DNA from: Formivibrio citricus
GTDB taxonomy: Bacteria > Pseudomonadota > Gammaproteobacteria > Burkholderiales > Chitinibacteraceae
NCBI RefSeq assembly: GCF_900115065.1
Contig: NZ_FOVE01000005.1
Location: forward strand, 1-64,000
DNA: 64,000 nucleotides
Direction of reading: 5' to 3'
Under the pieces are notes generated by a model. It made no database searches and was not told the origin of the DNA. It worked only from the letters and a program-made list of their open reading frames with translations. A program made the translations under genes and the position numbers. Shown one piece after another: positions 30,075 through 39,381 of the stretch. Position 1 is the first letter of the stretch. Each line of letters begins with the position of its first letter.

Positions 30075-30584
30075 CTAGCGGCCGGCAAGTTCGGGAATGG
30101 CCGATGGTTGGAGCAAGGCGCGAATCTCGTCCAGAATCCCGGCGCAGGCATCTTCGACCAGATCGAGAACGTGCTCGAATCCCTCCGCCCCACCGTAATA
30201 CGGATCGGGCACTTCCCCGACCGATGCGCCTTGCGCATATTCCAGAAACAGGCGGACTTTGGATTTGTGTTCCGCCGGACACAAGCGATTCAGGACAGCA
30301 AAGTGGCTGCGGTCCATGGCCAGAATCAGGTCGTGGCGATGAAAATCTTCAGGCCCAACCTGCCGCGCACGCAACCCGGAAAGGTCATAACCGCGGCGCT
30401 GGGCATGCTGCTGCGCCCGTTGATCGGGTGCCTGGCCGACGTGGTAGCCCTGGGTTCCGGCCGAATCGACCTCCACCGTGCCATCCAGTTGGGCAGAGCT
30501 GACCAGTTTACGCAAAACACCGTCGGCCGTCGGGCTGCGGCAGATGTTGCCGGTACAGACGAACAAAACAGAAAATTTTTTCAT
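30075..30584 (-). CDS. Low-molecular-weight protein tyrosine phosphatase
   Basis: A 169-residue LMW phosphatase. The P-loop is CTGNICRS with nucleophile Cys10 and Arg16, and the general acid Asp lies in DPYYGG. Length is slightly above the common 155. Bacterial relatives act on tyrosine kinases of exopolysaccharide export or on arginine phosphate; no such partner is nearby. It is upstream of the riboswitch-controlled exporter on the same strand. Confidence 0.93.
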   Translation of the reverse strand: MKKFSVLFVCTGNICRSPTADGVLRKLVSSAQLDGTVEVDSAGTQGYHVGQAPDQRAQQHAQRRGYDLSGLRARQVGPEDFHRHDLILAMDRSHFAVLNRLCPAEHKSKVRLFLEYAQGASVGEVPDPYYGGAEGFEHVLDLVEDACAGILDEIRALLQPSAIPELAGR

Positions 30585-30790
30585 TTCAGCGTGTTGCGTC
30601 CAAGATAGGGTGAACAGAAGTCCGCCTTTTGATTGCGGATGAACTGGTAATGCATTGGGGGTAGTCTACCACCGCCGATGACTAAAGTAAGGAAGATGCT
30701 TACACCTGTTTGCCAATTTTTTCCGGGAACTGTGTACTGTTTCCTGCCGGCATCCCGGGTAGACTTCCGGTTTACGCAACAGGTACTTCC

Positions 30791-31672
30791 ATGCAATCCG
30801 GTATCCTGCGCGCATTGGGCGCCTATCTGATCTGGTCGTTGTTCCCCATCTACTTCAAGGCACTGCAAGCTATCCCGCCGCAGGAAGTCCTGCTGCATCG
30901 CATGGCCTGGTCGGTGCTTTTCCTGTTTGCCATCCTGCTGGTCAGGCGCAACTGGAAATGGTTGTGGAGCGCCCTGCAAGACCCCACAACCCTCAAGACG
31001 TTTTCACTGAGTGCGCTTCTCATTTCGGCCAACTGGTATGTCTACATCTGGGCCGTACAGGAAAACCGCGTGGTGGATGCCAGCCTCGGCTATTTCATCA
31101 ACCCCTTGTTCAACGTATTGCTGGGCGTTTTCTTGTTGCGCGAACGCCTGCGCCCCGTGCAATGGACGGCGATTGCCCTTGCCGCCGCGGGCGTACTGTG
31201 GCTGACCGTAAAGGCCGGCCAGCTTCCCTGGATTGCGTTGTCGCTGGCCGCAACGTTCGGCACCTATGGCCTGATCCGCAAGACCGCACACCTGGGCGCG
31301 CAGGAAGGGCTGATGGTCGAAACCGCCCTGCTTTTCCCTTTCGCGACAGCGCTGCTGGCCTGGTTGGCAGCAACAGGCCAAAGCGGGTTCGTGAACGAGG
31401 GCTGGCACTACCGCTCCTTGCTGATCCTGGCTGGCCCCCTCACCGTGATCCCGCTGCTGTTGTATGCTTCCGGCGCGCGGCGGATTCCCTATTCACTGAT
31501 GGGGATTTTGCAATATGTCACGCCGACGGTTCAGTTCATGCTGGGCGTTTTCCTGTGGCATGAACCGTTCAACCAGACGAAACTGGTCGGATTTTCCTTC
31601 ATCTGGTTGGGGCTGGCGCTTTACACTGCCGAAAGTCTGATCACCTCGCAATTACGAAAGAAGCCATGCTGA
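30791..31672 (+). CDS. rarD: EamA-family transporter RarD
   Basis: A 293-residue membrane protein with about ten hydrophobic helices in two EamA repeats. The N-terminus GILRALGAYLIWSLFPIYFKAL and the inner WTAIALAAAGVLW match RarD proteins, whose E. coli member was named for chloramphenicol sensitivity but whose substrate is not known. I chose ATG 30791, since residues from 30710 do not look like a membrane start. It overlaps rlmJ by seven bases. Confidence 0.88.
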   Translation: MQSGILRALGAYLIWSLFPIYFKALQAIPPQEVLLHRMAWSVLFLFAILLVRRNWKWLWSALQDPTTLKTFSLSALLISANWYVYIWAVQENRVVDASLGYFINPLFNVLLGVFLLRERLRPVQWTAIALAAAGVLWLTVKAGQLPWIALSLAATFGTYGLIRKTAHLGAQEGLMVETALLFPFATALLAWLAATGQSGFVNEGWHYRSLLILAGPLTVIPLLLYASGARRIPYSLMGILQYVTPTVQFMLGVFLWHEPFNQTKLVGFSFIWLGLALYTAESLITSQLRKKPC

Positions 31673-32511
31673 GTTACCGCCACGCATTTCACGCCGGCAA
31701 CCATGCCGACGTGCTCAAGCACTGTATCGAACTGTCACTGCTGGATTACCTGAACCAGAAAGACAAACCCTGGTGGTATGTGGACACTCATGCCGGCGCA
31801 GGTTGTTATGAACTGACCAAGGGCTATGCCGCCAAGAACGCCGAATACGAAACCGGCATCGCCCGGCTGTGGGAAAGAAAAGATTTGCCCCCGGCTCTGG
31901 GCCGCTATGTCGAGCTGGTGCGCAGTTTCAACCCGGACGGAAAACTGCATTTCTATCCGGGTTCGCCGCTGGTTGCGCTCCAAACTCTCCGCGAGGAAGA
32001 CCGCCTGCGTCTTTTCGAACTGCACCCCAGCGACCATACCCTGCTGGCCGAGAATTTCGCCGAAGCAAGAAAGAAGACCATTATCCAGCAAACGGACGGC
32101 TTTGCCGGATTGCGCTCCGTTCTCCCGCCCCCACCGCGCCGGGCACTGGTGCTGATCGACCCGCCTTTCGAGGACAAAAGCGATTACCGGACCGTAATCA
32201 CCGCTTTGCAGGATGCACTCAAGCGTTTTGCCACCGGCATCTATGCCGTCTGGTTCCCGCACCTGCAACGCCGCGAAATCGCCGAGTTGACCGCTGCACT
32301 GAAAACGCTGCCGTGCAAGAGTTGGTTGCATGCCGGATTGAATGTCCAGACGCCTTCGGCCGACGGCTTCGGGATGCATGGCAGCAGCATGTTCATCCTC
32401 AACCCGCCCTGGACACTCCATCAGGCGCTGCAAGAGGTTCTGCCTTACCTGGTCGAGTCACTCGGACAGGACAAAGGGGCCGGATATGTACTGGAACAGG
32501 TCGAAAACTGA
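31666..32511 (+). CDS. rlmJ: 23S rRNA (adenine-2030-N6)-methyltransferase RlmJ
   Basis: A 281-residue SAM-dependent methyltransferase that modifies A2030 of 23S rRNA. The opening LSYRHAFHAGNHADVLKH and the catalytic DPPF motif in LIDPPFEDKSDY are diagnostic, and the length equals the family's. It overlaps the rarD end, suggesting co-transcription. Confidence 0.95.
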   Translation: MLSYRHAFHAGNHADVLKHCIELSLLDYLNQKDKPWWYVDTHAGAGCYELTKGYAAKNAEYETGIARLWERKDLPPALGRYVELVRSFNPDGKLHFYPGSPLVALQTLREEDRLRLFELHPSDHTLLAENFAEARKKTIIQQTDGFAGLRSVLPPPPRRALVLIDPPFEDKSDYRTVITALQDALKRFATGIYAVWFPHLQRREIAELTAALKTLPCKSWLHAGLNVQTPSADGFGMHGSSMFILNPPWTLHQALQEVLPYLVESLGQDKGAGYVLEQVEN

Positions 32512-32543
32512 GGCTTGCGGTTACGGAATTCCCGTTGGGCACG

Positions 32544-32601
32544 CCCTGAATCAAAACTGATCGCGCAAATTCCTTCGCAATGTGCCAATCTTGATTCAGG
32601 G
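32544..32601 (+). repeat. Perfect 11-bp inverted repeat with long spacer
   Basis: CCCTGAATCAA (32544-32554) is repeated in inverted form (32591-32601), with 36 bases between. It lies between rlmJ and the HPt-HD gene, ending 27 bases before its start. It could form a large stem in the leader or bind a dimeric regulator; T residues after it are too few for a classic terminator. Confidence 0.6.
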
Positions 32602-32627
32602 TCTTGTCGCTCGATCAAGGATGGTCC

Positions 32628-33716
32628 ATGTACGCGGAAGAAGTCGATTTTTCGATATTGCCCGAGGTGCTCGTCGAAGTTCAGGAACACTTGAACGAGC
32701 TGGAGCGCGATCTGCACCGCCTGGTGCAAGATCCGGTGTCGAACGACTTGCTGTCGAGCGCATTCCGGCACATGCACACGATCAAGGGCGATTTCAGCTA
32801 TTGCCATGCCGCACCGATCGCCGATTTCGTGCATCAGCTGGAAGGCGTGCTGCAAAGCCTGCGCGAGCGCAAGTTCCAGTGCTCGGCACTGGTAGCCGAA
32901 GCGCTGGTGCAAAGCATGGACCAGGTCCAGTCCATGATGGACACATTGGCACGCAGCAAACGCTTTGACGGCATTGCGCGCGGCGTTTTGACCGGCCATA
33001 TCAAGCAACTCGCCCAAGCACGCGGGCAGGAGTCGGCAGATCAGGCGGCTCGGCAGATTCTGCTCACGATCCACGATGAATTTCTCGGGGAACGTGACGC
33101 TGAAGTGGCCAGTGCACCGGCTGTTTCGGCAGAAAGCATCGTTCGCGCCACGGCGCTGGGCGAACAACTTGCCCAAGGTCTGGCGCTACGCATGCCGCGC
33201 TGGAAAAACCGGATTCATCAGCAGCGCAATCTGGTCTTGGCCCTGAACGAACGCTACCCGTTCCCGACCCCACCCGAAACACTGACCATCGCTGTTTACT
33301 GGCATGACGTCGGGCTGCTTGCAGCTCCCGATGCCCATCTGCAATCGCCGCCTCAACCCAAATCGCCGGACTGGGCAGCCTATTCGGCGCACCCGGAGCG
33401 CGCGGCGACCTGGCTGTTGAGCATCGCCCCGGATTGCACCGAGGTAGCGCAGATCATCCGCCAGCATCACCTCTGGGCCAACGGCGCGGGCATCGCCGCG
33501 CCAGCCTATGGCCTGCCGCCGCACCAAGGCGCCATGATGCTCGCCTGTGCCGACATGCTGCATGACAATGTGGCCGGGCTCAGCGGCGAAGACTACCGTC
33601 GCGGCGTACTGCGCACGCTGTTCGACGTAACCGGCGGGCTGGAAACCCGGTTCGACGCCGCCCTGATCAATGCCTTCGAAGCCGTGGCGCATGACCTGAC
33701 ACAACCAACCGGTTAA
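32628..33716 (+). CDS. HPt domain fused to HD-type phosphohydrolase-like domain
   Basis: A 362-residue cytoplasmic protein. The ATG at 32628 has AAGGATGG just upstream. Residues 1-115 form an HPt domain with phosphorylatable His50 in MHTIKGDF. The second half resembles an HD-GYP module: YWHDVGLL gives the HD pair, HPERAATWLL a further His, and RQHHLWANGAG the double His. The GYP motif itself is replaced by GIAAP, so cyclic di-GMP hydrolysis is uncertain. The combination suggests an enzyme switched by phosphotransfer. No receiver or kinase is adjacent; clpB follows under its own heat-shock promoter. Confidence 0.75.
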   Translation: MYAEEVDFSILPEVLVEVQEHLNELERDLHRLVQDPVSNDLLSSAFRHMHTIKGDFSYCHAAPIADFVHQLEGVLQSLRERKFQCSALVAEALVQSMDQVQSMMDTLARSKRFDGIARGVLTGHIKQLAQARGQESADQAARQILLTIHDEFLGERDAEVASAPAVSAESIVRATALGEQLAQGLALRMPRWKNRIHQQRNLVLALNERYPFPTPPETLTIAVYWHDVGLLAAPDAHLQSPPQPKSPDWAAYSAHPERAATWLLSIAPDCTEVAQIIRQHHLWANGAGIAAPAYGLPPHQGAMMLACADMLHDNVAGLSGEDYRRGVLRTLFDVTGGLETRFDAALINAFEAVAHDLTQPTG

Positions 33717-33747
33717 ACGGCAATTGCCCGTCTTTATCACCGGGTGT

Positions 33748-33775
33748 CTTGAAAACTTTCCGGCCAAGCCCATCT
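33748..33775 (+). promoter_or_regulatory. Sigma-32 heat-shock promoter of clpB
   Basis: CTTGAAA (-35, 33748-33754) and CCCATCT (-10, 33769-33775) with a 14-base spacer match the RpoH consensus exactly. The start of transcription would be about 27 bases before the clpB ATG. No competing sigma-70 site is obvious. Confidence 0.9.
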
Positions 33776-33809
33776 TCGACGCAAAGACCAGTTTTTCACG
33801 AGGGTTATC

Positions 33810-36386
33810 ATGCGTTTCGACAAACTCACGACCAAATTCCAGCAAGCCTTTGCCGATGCCCAGAGCCTCGCGCTGGCTCACGACAACGCCGCCATCGAGC
33901 CGCAGCATCTGCTGCTGGCGCTGCTCAACGATACCGACTCGGGCGCAGCCTCCCTGCTCTCCCGCGCCGGGGTCAACGTCGCGCCGTTCAAGACCGTGCT
34001 GGAACTTGCCATCAAACGCCTGCCCAAGGTGGAAGGCGTGGATGGCGAGATCACGGTTTCGCGCGATCTCAACAACCTGCTCAACCTGACCGACAAGGCA
34101 GCCACCAAGCGCGGCGACCAGTTCATTTCCAGTGACCTGTTCCTGCTCGCCCTCACCGAAGACAAAGGCGAGACTGGCAAGCTGCTCAAGCAGCATGGTG
34201 GCAAGCCGGAAGCCATCGCGGCGGCCATTGAAGCCGTACGCGGCGGCGCGAGCGTGGACAGCGCCGATGCCGAGCAGAAGCGCGAGGCGCTCACCAAATA
34301 CTGCATCGACCTCACCGAGCGAGCCCGCGCCGGCAAGCTCGACCCCGTCATCGGCCGCGACGACGAAATCCGCCGTGCCGTGCAAGTCTTGCAGCGCCGC
34401 ACCAAGAACAATCCGGTGCTGATCGGCGAACCGGGCGTGGGCAAGACCGCCATCGTCGAAGGGCTGGCGCAGCGCATCGTCAACGGAGAAGTGCCGGAAT
34501 CGCTCAAGCACAAGAAAGTGCTGTCACTGGATCTGGCGTCCCTGATCGCCGGGGCCAAATATCGCGGCGAATTCGAGGAGCGCCTGAAAGCGGTGCTCAA
34601 CGAGCTCGCCAAGGACGAAGGCAACAACATCGTTTTCATCGACGAGCTGCACACGCTGGTCGGCGCGGGCAAGGCCGAGGGCGCGATGGATGCCGGCAAC
34701 ATGCTCAAACCGGCCCTGGCTCGCGGCGAGCTGCACTGCATCGGCGCGACCACGCTCGACGAATACCGCAAGTACATCGAAAAGGATGCCGCGCTGGAAC
34801 GCCGCTTCCAGAAAGTATTGGTTGAAGAACCCAACGTCGAGGACACCATCGCGATCCTGCGCGGTCTCAAGGAAAAATACGAAATCCACCACGGCGTGGG
34901 AATCACCGACCCGGCCATTGTCGCGGCGGCAGAGCTGTCGCACCGCTATATCACCGACCGCTTCCTGCCCGACAAGGCCATCGACCTGATCGACGAGGCG
35001 GCAAGCCGCATCAAGATGGAAATCGACTCCAAGCCGGAGGTCATGGACAAGCTCGACCGGCGGCTCATCCAGCTCAAGATCGAGCGCGAAGCGGTCAAGC
35101 GCGAGAAAGACGAAGCCTCGCAGAAACGACTGGCGCTGCTCGAAGAGGAAATCGCGCGCCACGAGAAGGAATATTCCGACCTCGAAGAAATCTGGAAAGC
35201 CGAAAAGGCCACCGTGCTTGGCAGCCAGTCGGTCAAGGAAGAAATCGAGAAAATCCGCCAGCAGATGGACGAAGCGCGGCGCAAGGGTGACTGGCAGAAA
35301 GCCTCCGAGCTGCAATATGGGCAGTTGCCACAACTCGAAGCCCGCCTCAAGGCCGCCGAGGCCGGCGAAGCGCATGAAACCAAACTGCTGCGCACCCAGG
35401 TCGGCACCGAGGAAATCGCCGAGGTCGTCAGCCGCGCCACCGGTATCCCGGTCAGCAAGATGTTGCGCGGCGAGCGCGAAAAGCTGCTGCGCATGGAAGA
35501 CCACATCCACCAGCGCGTGGTCGGGCAGGACGAAGCGGTGCGTCTGGTTTCCGATGCGATCCGCCGTTCGCGCTCCGGTTTGTCAGACCCCAACCGCCCT
35601 TATGGATCGTTCCTGTTCCTCGGCCCGACCGGCGTGGGCAAGACCGAGCTGTGCAAGGCGCTCGCCGAATTCCTGTTCGATTCGGAAGAACACCTGATCC
35701 GCATCGACATGAGCGAGTTCATGGAGAAACACTCGGTATCCCGCCTGATCGGCGCGCCCCCCGGCTATGTTGGCTATGAGGAAGGAGGCCACCTGACCGA
35801 AGCCGTGCGCCGCCGCCCCTACTCCGTGATCCTGCTCGACGAAGTGGAAAAAGCGCACCCGGATGTCTTCAACGTGCTGCTGCAAGTGCTCGACGACGGC
35901 CGCCTCACCGACGGACAGGGCCACACGGTCGACTTCAAGAACACCGTGGTCGTCATGACCAGCAACCTCGGCAGCGAGCACATCCAGGCCATGGCCGGCA
36001 GCGATTACCAGTTGATCAAGCTGCAGGTCATGGCCGAGGTCAAGGCGAGCTTCCGCCCGGAATTCATCAACCGCATCGACGAGGTGGTAGTGTTTCACGG
36101 GCTGGACCAGAAACACATCCGCAACATCGCCCGCATCCAGCTCAAGCGCCTGGAATCGCGGCTGGCGCAACTGGAAATGGGCCTGCACGCCACCGATGCC
36201 GCGCTCGACCAGGTCGCCCAAGCCGGCTTCGACCCGGTCTACGGCGCTCGCCCGCTCAAGCGCGCAATCCAGAGCGAGATCGAAAACCCGCTGGCGAAGA
36301 TGATTCTCAACGGCGAATACCTGCCCAAGGATATCGTGAAAGTGGATGCCCAGAACGGAGCAATTGTCTTTGCCAAGGAAAGTTGA
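33810..36386 (+). CDS. clpB: ATP-dependent chaperone ClpB
   Basis: An 858-residue AAA+ disaggregase that works with DnaK to dissolve aggregated proteins. The N domain is at 1-150, first ATPase with GEPGVGKTA and FIDELH, the coiled-coil middle domain about 405-530, and second ATPase with GPTGVGKTE and LLDEVEKAH. Length is standard. It has a GAGGG ribosome site and a consensus sigma-32 promoter, so induction by heat shock is expected. Confidence 0.98.
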   Translation: MRFDKLTTKFQQAFADAQSLALAHDNAAIEPQHLLLALLNDTDSGAASLLSRAGVNVAPFKTVLELAIKRLPKVEGVDGEITVSRDLNNLLNLTDKAATKRGDQFISSDLFLLALTEDKGETGKLLKQHGGKPEAIAAAIEAVRGGASVDSADAEQKREALTKYCIDLTERARAGKLDPVIGRDDEIRRAVQVLQRRTKNNPVLIGEPGVGKTAIVEGLAQRIVNGEVPESLKHKKVLSLDLASLIAGAKYRGEFEERLKAVLNELAKDEGNNIVFIDELHTLVGAGKAEGAMDAGNMLKPALARGELHCIGATTLDEYRKYIEKDAALERRFQKVLVEEPNVEDTIAILRGLKEKYEIHHGVGITDPAIVAAAELSHRYITDRFLPDKAIDLIDEAASRIKMEIDSKPEVMDKLDRRLIQLKIEREAVKREKDEASQKRLALLEEEIARHEKEYSDLEEIWKAEKATVLGSQSVKEEIEKIRQQMDEARRKGDWQKASELQYGQLPQLEARLKAAEAGEAHETKLLRTQVGTEEIAEVVSRATGIPVSKMLRGEREKLLRMEDHIHQRVVGQDEAVRLVSDAIRRSRSGLSDPNRPYGSFLFLGPTGVGKTELCKALAEFLFDSEEHLIRIDMSEFMEKHSVSRLIGAPPGYVGYEEGGHLTEAVRRRPYSVILLDEVEKAHPDVFNVLLQVLDDGRLTDGQGHTVDFKNTVVVMTSNLGSEHIQAMAGSDYQLIKLQVMAEVKASFRPEFINRIDEVVVFHGLDQKHIRNIARIQLKRLESRLAQLEMGLHATDAALDQVAQAGFDPVYGARPLKRAIQSEIENPLAKMILNGEYLPKDIVKVDAQNGAIVFAKES

Positions 36387-36412
36387 TTCGCTCGCTTTTG
36401 ACCAGTAAAGAA

Positions 36413-36437
36413 ATGGGGCCGGCAATACCGGCCCCAT
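36413..36437 (+). terminator. Hairpin after clpB
   Basis: A perfect 10-bp GC-rich stem (36413-36422 with 36428-36437) and CAATA loop, 26 bases past the clpB stop. The tail CCACTTTCG is only weakly T-rich. Confidence 0.65.
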
Positions 36438-36448
36438 CCACTTTCGTC

Positions 36449-36468
36449 ATGCCGGCACAGGCCGGCAT
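36449..36468. repeat. REP-like palindrome
   Basis: ATGCCGGC-ACAG-GCCGGCAT, preceded by GTC and followed by CCAG, has the layout of short dispersed intergenic palindromes common in proteobacteria. It sits between the convergent clpB and nfsA genes and may also help terminate. Confidence 0.5.
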
Positions 36469-36492
36469 CCAGAGACTTTGCCTTGGATAGAA

Positions 36493-37236
36493 TCAGGACT
36501 CTTCGATCTTGAACCCGCGCTTGGCCAGCGCTGCCTTCATCGTCGGGCGGTAATTGCGGCTGTAATTGCCCGACAGCCCGTTGGACCAATTTAGCCCATC
36601 CGGTCGGCCGATCTGCTGCCAGTATTCGACCAGCGTCTGGTCATACGCCTCGATGGCCTGCGGTAAACCGGCTGCCTGATAGGTTTCGTTGTGGCGGAAG
36701 GTGCTCACCGGCAGGCGCGGCTTCAGCGGCAACTGGCTCGCCACATGGCCCACGGCCAGCCCGAGGATCACGAAGGTCCGCTCCGGCAGCTCCAGCAATT
36801 CGGCCACCGCTTGCACATCGGCGCGCACGCCGCCAATCGCTACGCAGCCCAGTCCTTGCGCATTGACGGCCGTCGCCATCGAAGCCAGCACGATCCCCGC
36901 ATCGGTCGAAACCGCCATCACGCCTTCCAGGCACTCGTTGATGACCTGCTGTTTGCCAGCACGCTCGACCGCCAGCCCGGTCTTGTAGTAATCCGCCACG
37001 ATGCAGAGAAACACCGGCGCTTTGACAATCCACGGCTGCCCACCCGCGAGCTCGGCGATGCGAGCGCGCTTGGCCGCATCGCGCACCACCACGACGGAAA
37101 TGTTCTGCGAATTCATGGTCGTCGGCGCACGCTGACCGGCGAGCAGGATCGCCTCCAGCATCGCCTCGCTGACGGGTTCATCGGTGTAATTGCGCTCGCT
37201 GCGACGCTGGGTGAGGAGTTCGAGGGTGGGGTTCAT
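36493..37236 (-). CDS. nfsA: Oxygen-insensitive NADPH nitroreductase, NfsA family
   Basis: A 247-residue flavin nitroreductase. The first helix LLTQRRSERNYTDEPV holds the FMN-phosphate-binding arginines and the central GVMAVSTDAGIVLASMATAVNAQGLG is the dimer/FMN core; KPRLPVS and the C-terminal basic extension fit NfsA/FRP rather than NfsB. It reduces nitroaromatics and quinones with NADPH. ATG 37236 fits homologues; the upstream in-frame codon adds twelve unrelated residues. Confidence 0.88.
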   Translation of the reverse strand: MNPTLELLTQRRSERNYTDEPVSEAMLEAILLAGQRAPTTMNSQNISVVVVRDAAKRARIAELAGGQPWIVKAPVFLCIVADYYKTGLAVERAGKQQVINECLEGVMAVSTDAGIVLASMATAVNAQGLGCVAIGGVRADVQAVAELLELPERTFVILGLAVGHVASQLPLKPRLPVSTFRHNETYQAAGLPQAIEAYDQTLVEYWQQIGRPDGLNWSNGLSGNYSRNYRPTMKAALAKRGFKIEES

Positions 37237-37287
37237 GGGGTTCCTTTCCGAGATAAAACGGGGACAATTCATTCAATTCCGGACAAT

Positions 37288-37397
37288 CGTAGTGCGGGTT
37301 AGGCGCCGCCGTAACCCGCAAAATTCATTTCAAATCAACGCAGCAGATAATTGATATGGCATTCCGCGCGGGTTCCCGATGGGAACCACGCCCTACG
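37288..37397. mobile_element. MITE-like 110-bp intergenic element
   Basis: The ends CGTAGTGCGGGTT and, on the other strand, CGTAGGGCGTGGTT form imperfect terminal inverted repeats. Inside is a perfect 9-bp inverted repeat (TGCGGGTTA, 37293-37301, with 37312-37320), and the right end can fold through GGTTCCC-GAT-GGGAACC. No coding capacity and no clear target duplication. Such CGTAGGGYG-type elements recur between genes of many proteobacteria; here it abuts the end of an atypical AT-rich gene. Confidence 0.5.
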
Positions 37398-37406
37398 AAA
37401 CCCAGC

Positions 37407-38303
37407 CTACTTGGCTGAGAGCAAGGCAACGAGCTGCCTTTGAATCTGTGCGTCACTCGTAGCAATTTCTAAGCGTGGATTCATAGCCCATTGCGACGCA
37501 TGAACCAAGAGATTTCTAGCTTCCGAGCTGGCCATGAACGAGAAGCTGATGATCGTTCCGATAATCTTCTTGTGCCTTCTCTGGTAAACCCGCTGCCAGA
37601 TATGAGAGTGCTCCTCGATAAACCGATCCATCATGCTATCCACAGATGCCAACAGCTCGTCATCGTTTCGCGTCACAAAGATCGTATCGCCCCGATTCAA
37701 AATTTTTGAAACATCCAAAGCCACAATCCCACGGTGACCAGAACCAATTGCCCCTTCAAGTATTGCTTCTAACTGACTGGACGCCTTTCGAGTATTGCTT
37801 TCAATCTTGGCGATGGTCGTTACGCGCTTGCACTCGACCCATATCTTTTTTCCACTCAGGCTGATACCTGTATCGGACTTGGCGTCGAGAATGGCCTCAA
37901 TACCTCTACCAGGGCGATGTGCCTTTGCTGCAACTGCAGCTTCAAAAAGGAAGTTACGAGCAGTAGTAGATTCGGATGTTTCGTCCGCTGCGTTAATTGG
38001 CCCATTTACAGCTTTTTGAAGCTTCTCAATGATAGATGTGATTTGATGGACTGGCACGTCCCCGAACGCTTTAAAGATGCTCACGAAGTCAGATATTTCA
38101 AACATTGAACTAACGAAGTCAGGGAATATCTGTCGCCCTTCGTCCGCAGTTGCAGTCTTGTATACATCCGTCCAGTACCCAATAATCTTTTCGTAGTGAG
38201 ATGTTCTTCCTGGGCTCAGTTTTATGCCAAGTCCAGCCATCCACTTCATCGCGGCAGAGTATTGTTCAAAGATGGCTTCGTAAGTTTCGACGGGAATAAG
38301 CAT
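37407..38303 (-). CDS. Orphan protein with PD-(D/E)xK nuclease-like motif
   Basis: A 298-residue protein I do not recognise. The middle contains a pattern typical of PD-(D/E)xK nucleases: a helix with Glu121 (RNFLFEAAVAAKAH), Asp144 (AKSDTGIS) and a strand with Glu157-x-Lys159 (IWVECKRV). The N-terminal 110 residues are helical with no known motif; the C-terminal part (HKKIIGTIISFSF) looks like the end of an alpha/beta core. No signal peptide or membrane segment. The gene is clearly richer in A and T than its neighbours, splits nfsA from hldD and abuts a MITE-like repeat, all signs of recent acquisition. It could be a defence or mobile-element nuclease; no methylase or partner is beside it. 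Confidence 0.55.
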   Translation of the reverse strand: MLIPVETYEAIFEQYSAAMKWMAGLGIKLSPGRTSHYEKIIGYWTDVYKTATADEGRQIFPDFVSSMFEISDFVSIFKAFGDVPVHQITSIIEKLQKAVNGPINAADETSESTTARNFLFEAAVAAKAHRPGRGIEAILDAKSDTGISLSGKKIWVECKRVTTIAKIESNTRKASSQLEAILEGAIGSGHRGIVALDVSKILNRGDTIFVTRNDDELLASVDSMMDRFIEEHSHIWQRVYQRRHKKIIGTIISFSFMASSEARNLLVHASQWAMNPRLEIATSDAQIQRQLVALLSAK

Positions 38304-38375
38304 GTAAATCTAACTGATATGTAGGCAGCAAGTGCTACCTGATTCATCACGGCCTGCTGCCACCAAACAAGCCAT

Positions 38376-39371
38376 TTACTGCTGCATCAACCCCTGAACA
38401 TACCGCGCCACTCCCTCCTCCACCGTCAGCATCGGCGCATCGTAGCCGGCGGCGCGCAGGCGGGTGAGGTCGGCTTGGGTGAAGCTCTGGTATTTGCCTT
38501 TCAGGGCTTCCGGGAACGGGGTGTATTCGAGGATGCCCTGCTTGACCATTTCTTCGAGCGACAGCGCGGGCTTGCCCTCGAAGGTGCGGCAGGCGTTGAC
38601 CGAAGCGACGGCAACGTCGTTGAACGGCTGGGCGCGGCCGGAGCCGAGGTTGAAGATGCCGCAGACTTCGGGATGATCGAGGAACCAGAGGTTGACCTTG
38701 ACTACGTCCTCGACCGAGACGAAGTCGCGCATCTGCCCGCCATTGGGGTAGCCGTCTGCGCCTTCGAAGAGCTTGACCTTGCCAGTTTCGCGGTACTGGT
38801 TGAAGTGGTGGAAAGCCACCGAGGCCATGCGCCCCTTGTGCTGTTCGCGCGGGCCGTAGACATTGAAATAGCGGAAACCGGCGACCTGCGCAGTCAGCGA
38901 TTCCCAGCGCTGGCGCATCACCTGGTCGAACAGCAGCTTGGAATAGCCGTAGACGTTGAGCGGGCCTTCGCAGGCCTCCTCTTCGCGGAAGCCGTGCTTG
39001 CCCGCGCCATAGGTAGCGGCGCTGGAGGCATACAGGAACGGAATCTGCTCGGCCTGGCAGAATTCGAGCAGCAGCAACGTGTACTGATAGTTGTTTTCCA
39101 TCATGTACTTGCCGTTGTGCTCCATCGTGTCGGAGCACGCACCCTGGTGCAGGATGGCGCTGATTTCGCCGTCCCAGTGCCCGCCGACGATTTCGGCGAG
39201 GAATTCTTCCTTGTCCACGTAATGCCTGATCTGGCAGTCGACCAGATTGCGGAACTTGTCGCCGCGCGTGAGGTTGTCCACGGCGATGATGTCGGTCTCG
39301 CCGCGCGCATTGAGTGCCTTGACCAGGTTGGAGCCGATGAATCCGGCAGCGCCGGTAACCACGATAGCCAT
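38376..39371 (-). CDS. hldD: ADP-L-glycero-D-manno-heptose 6-epimerase
   Basis: A 331-residue short-chain dehydrogenase-type epimerase making the heptose donor for the LPS inner core. The NADP-binding motif is [11 protein letters not shown] at the start, and the catalytic segment includes [10 protein letters not shown] (Tyr-x3-Lys) with [11 protein letters not shown] 39371 is chosen with GAGG eight bases upstream; the upstream frame overlaps ung. It is followed on the same strand by the nuclease-like orphan and preceded by ung. Confidence 0.96.
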   Translation of the reverse strand: MAIVVTGAAGFIGSNLVKALNARGETDIIAVDNLTRGDKFRNLVDCQIRHYVDKEEFLAEIVGGHWDGEISAILHQGACSDTMEHNGKYMMENNYQYTLLLLEFCQAEQIPFLYASSAATYGAGKHGFREEEACEGPLNVYGYSKLLFDQVMRQRWESLTAQVAGFRYFNVYGPREQHKGRMASVAFHHFNQYRETGKVKLFEGADGYPNGGQMRDFVSVEDVVKVNLWFLDHPEVCGIFNLGSGRAQPFNDVAVASVNACRTFEGKPALSLEEMVKQGILEYTPFPEALKGKYQSFTQADLTRLRAAGYDAPMLTVEEGVARYVQGLMQQ

Positions 39372-39381
39372 GTGAATATCC

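Noticed and set aside
36413-36468. A CRISPR-like pair of palindromes
   Set aside because: The two palindromes differ in sequence, and there are no regularly spaced repeats.
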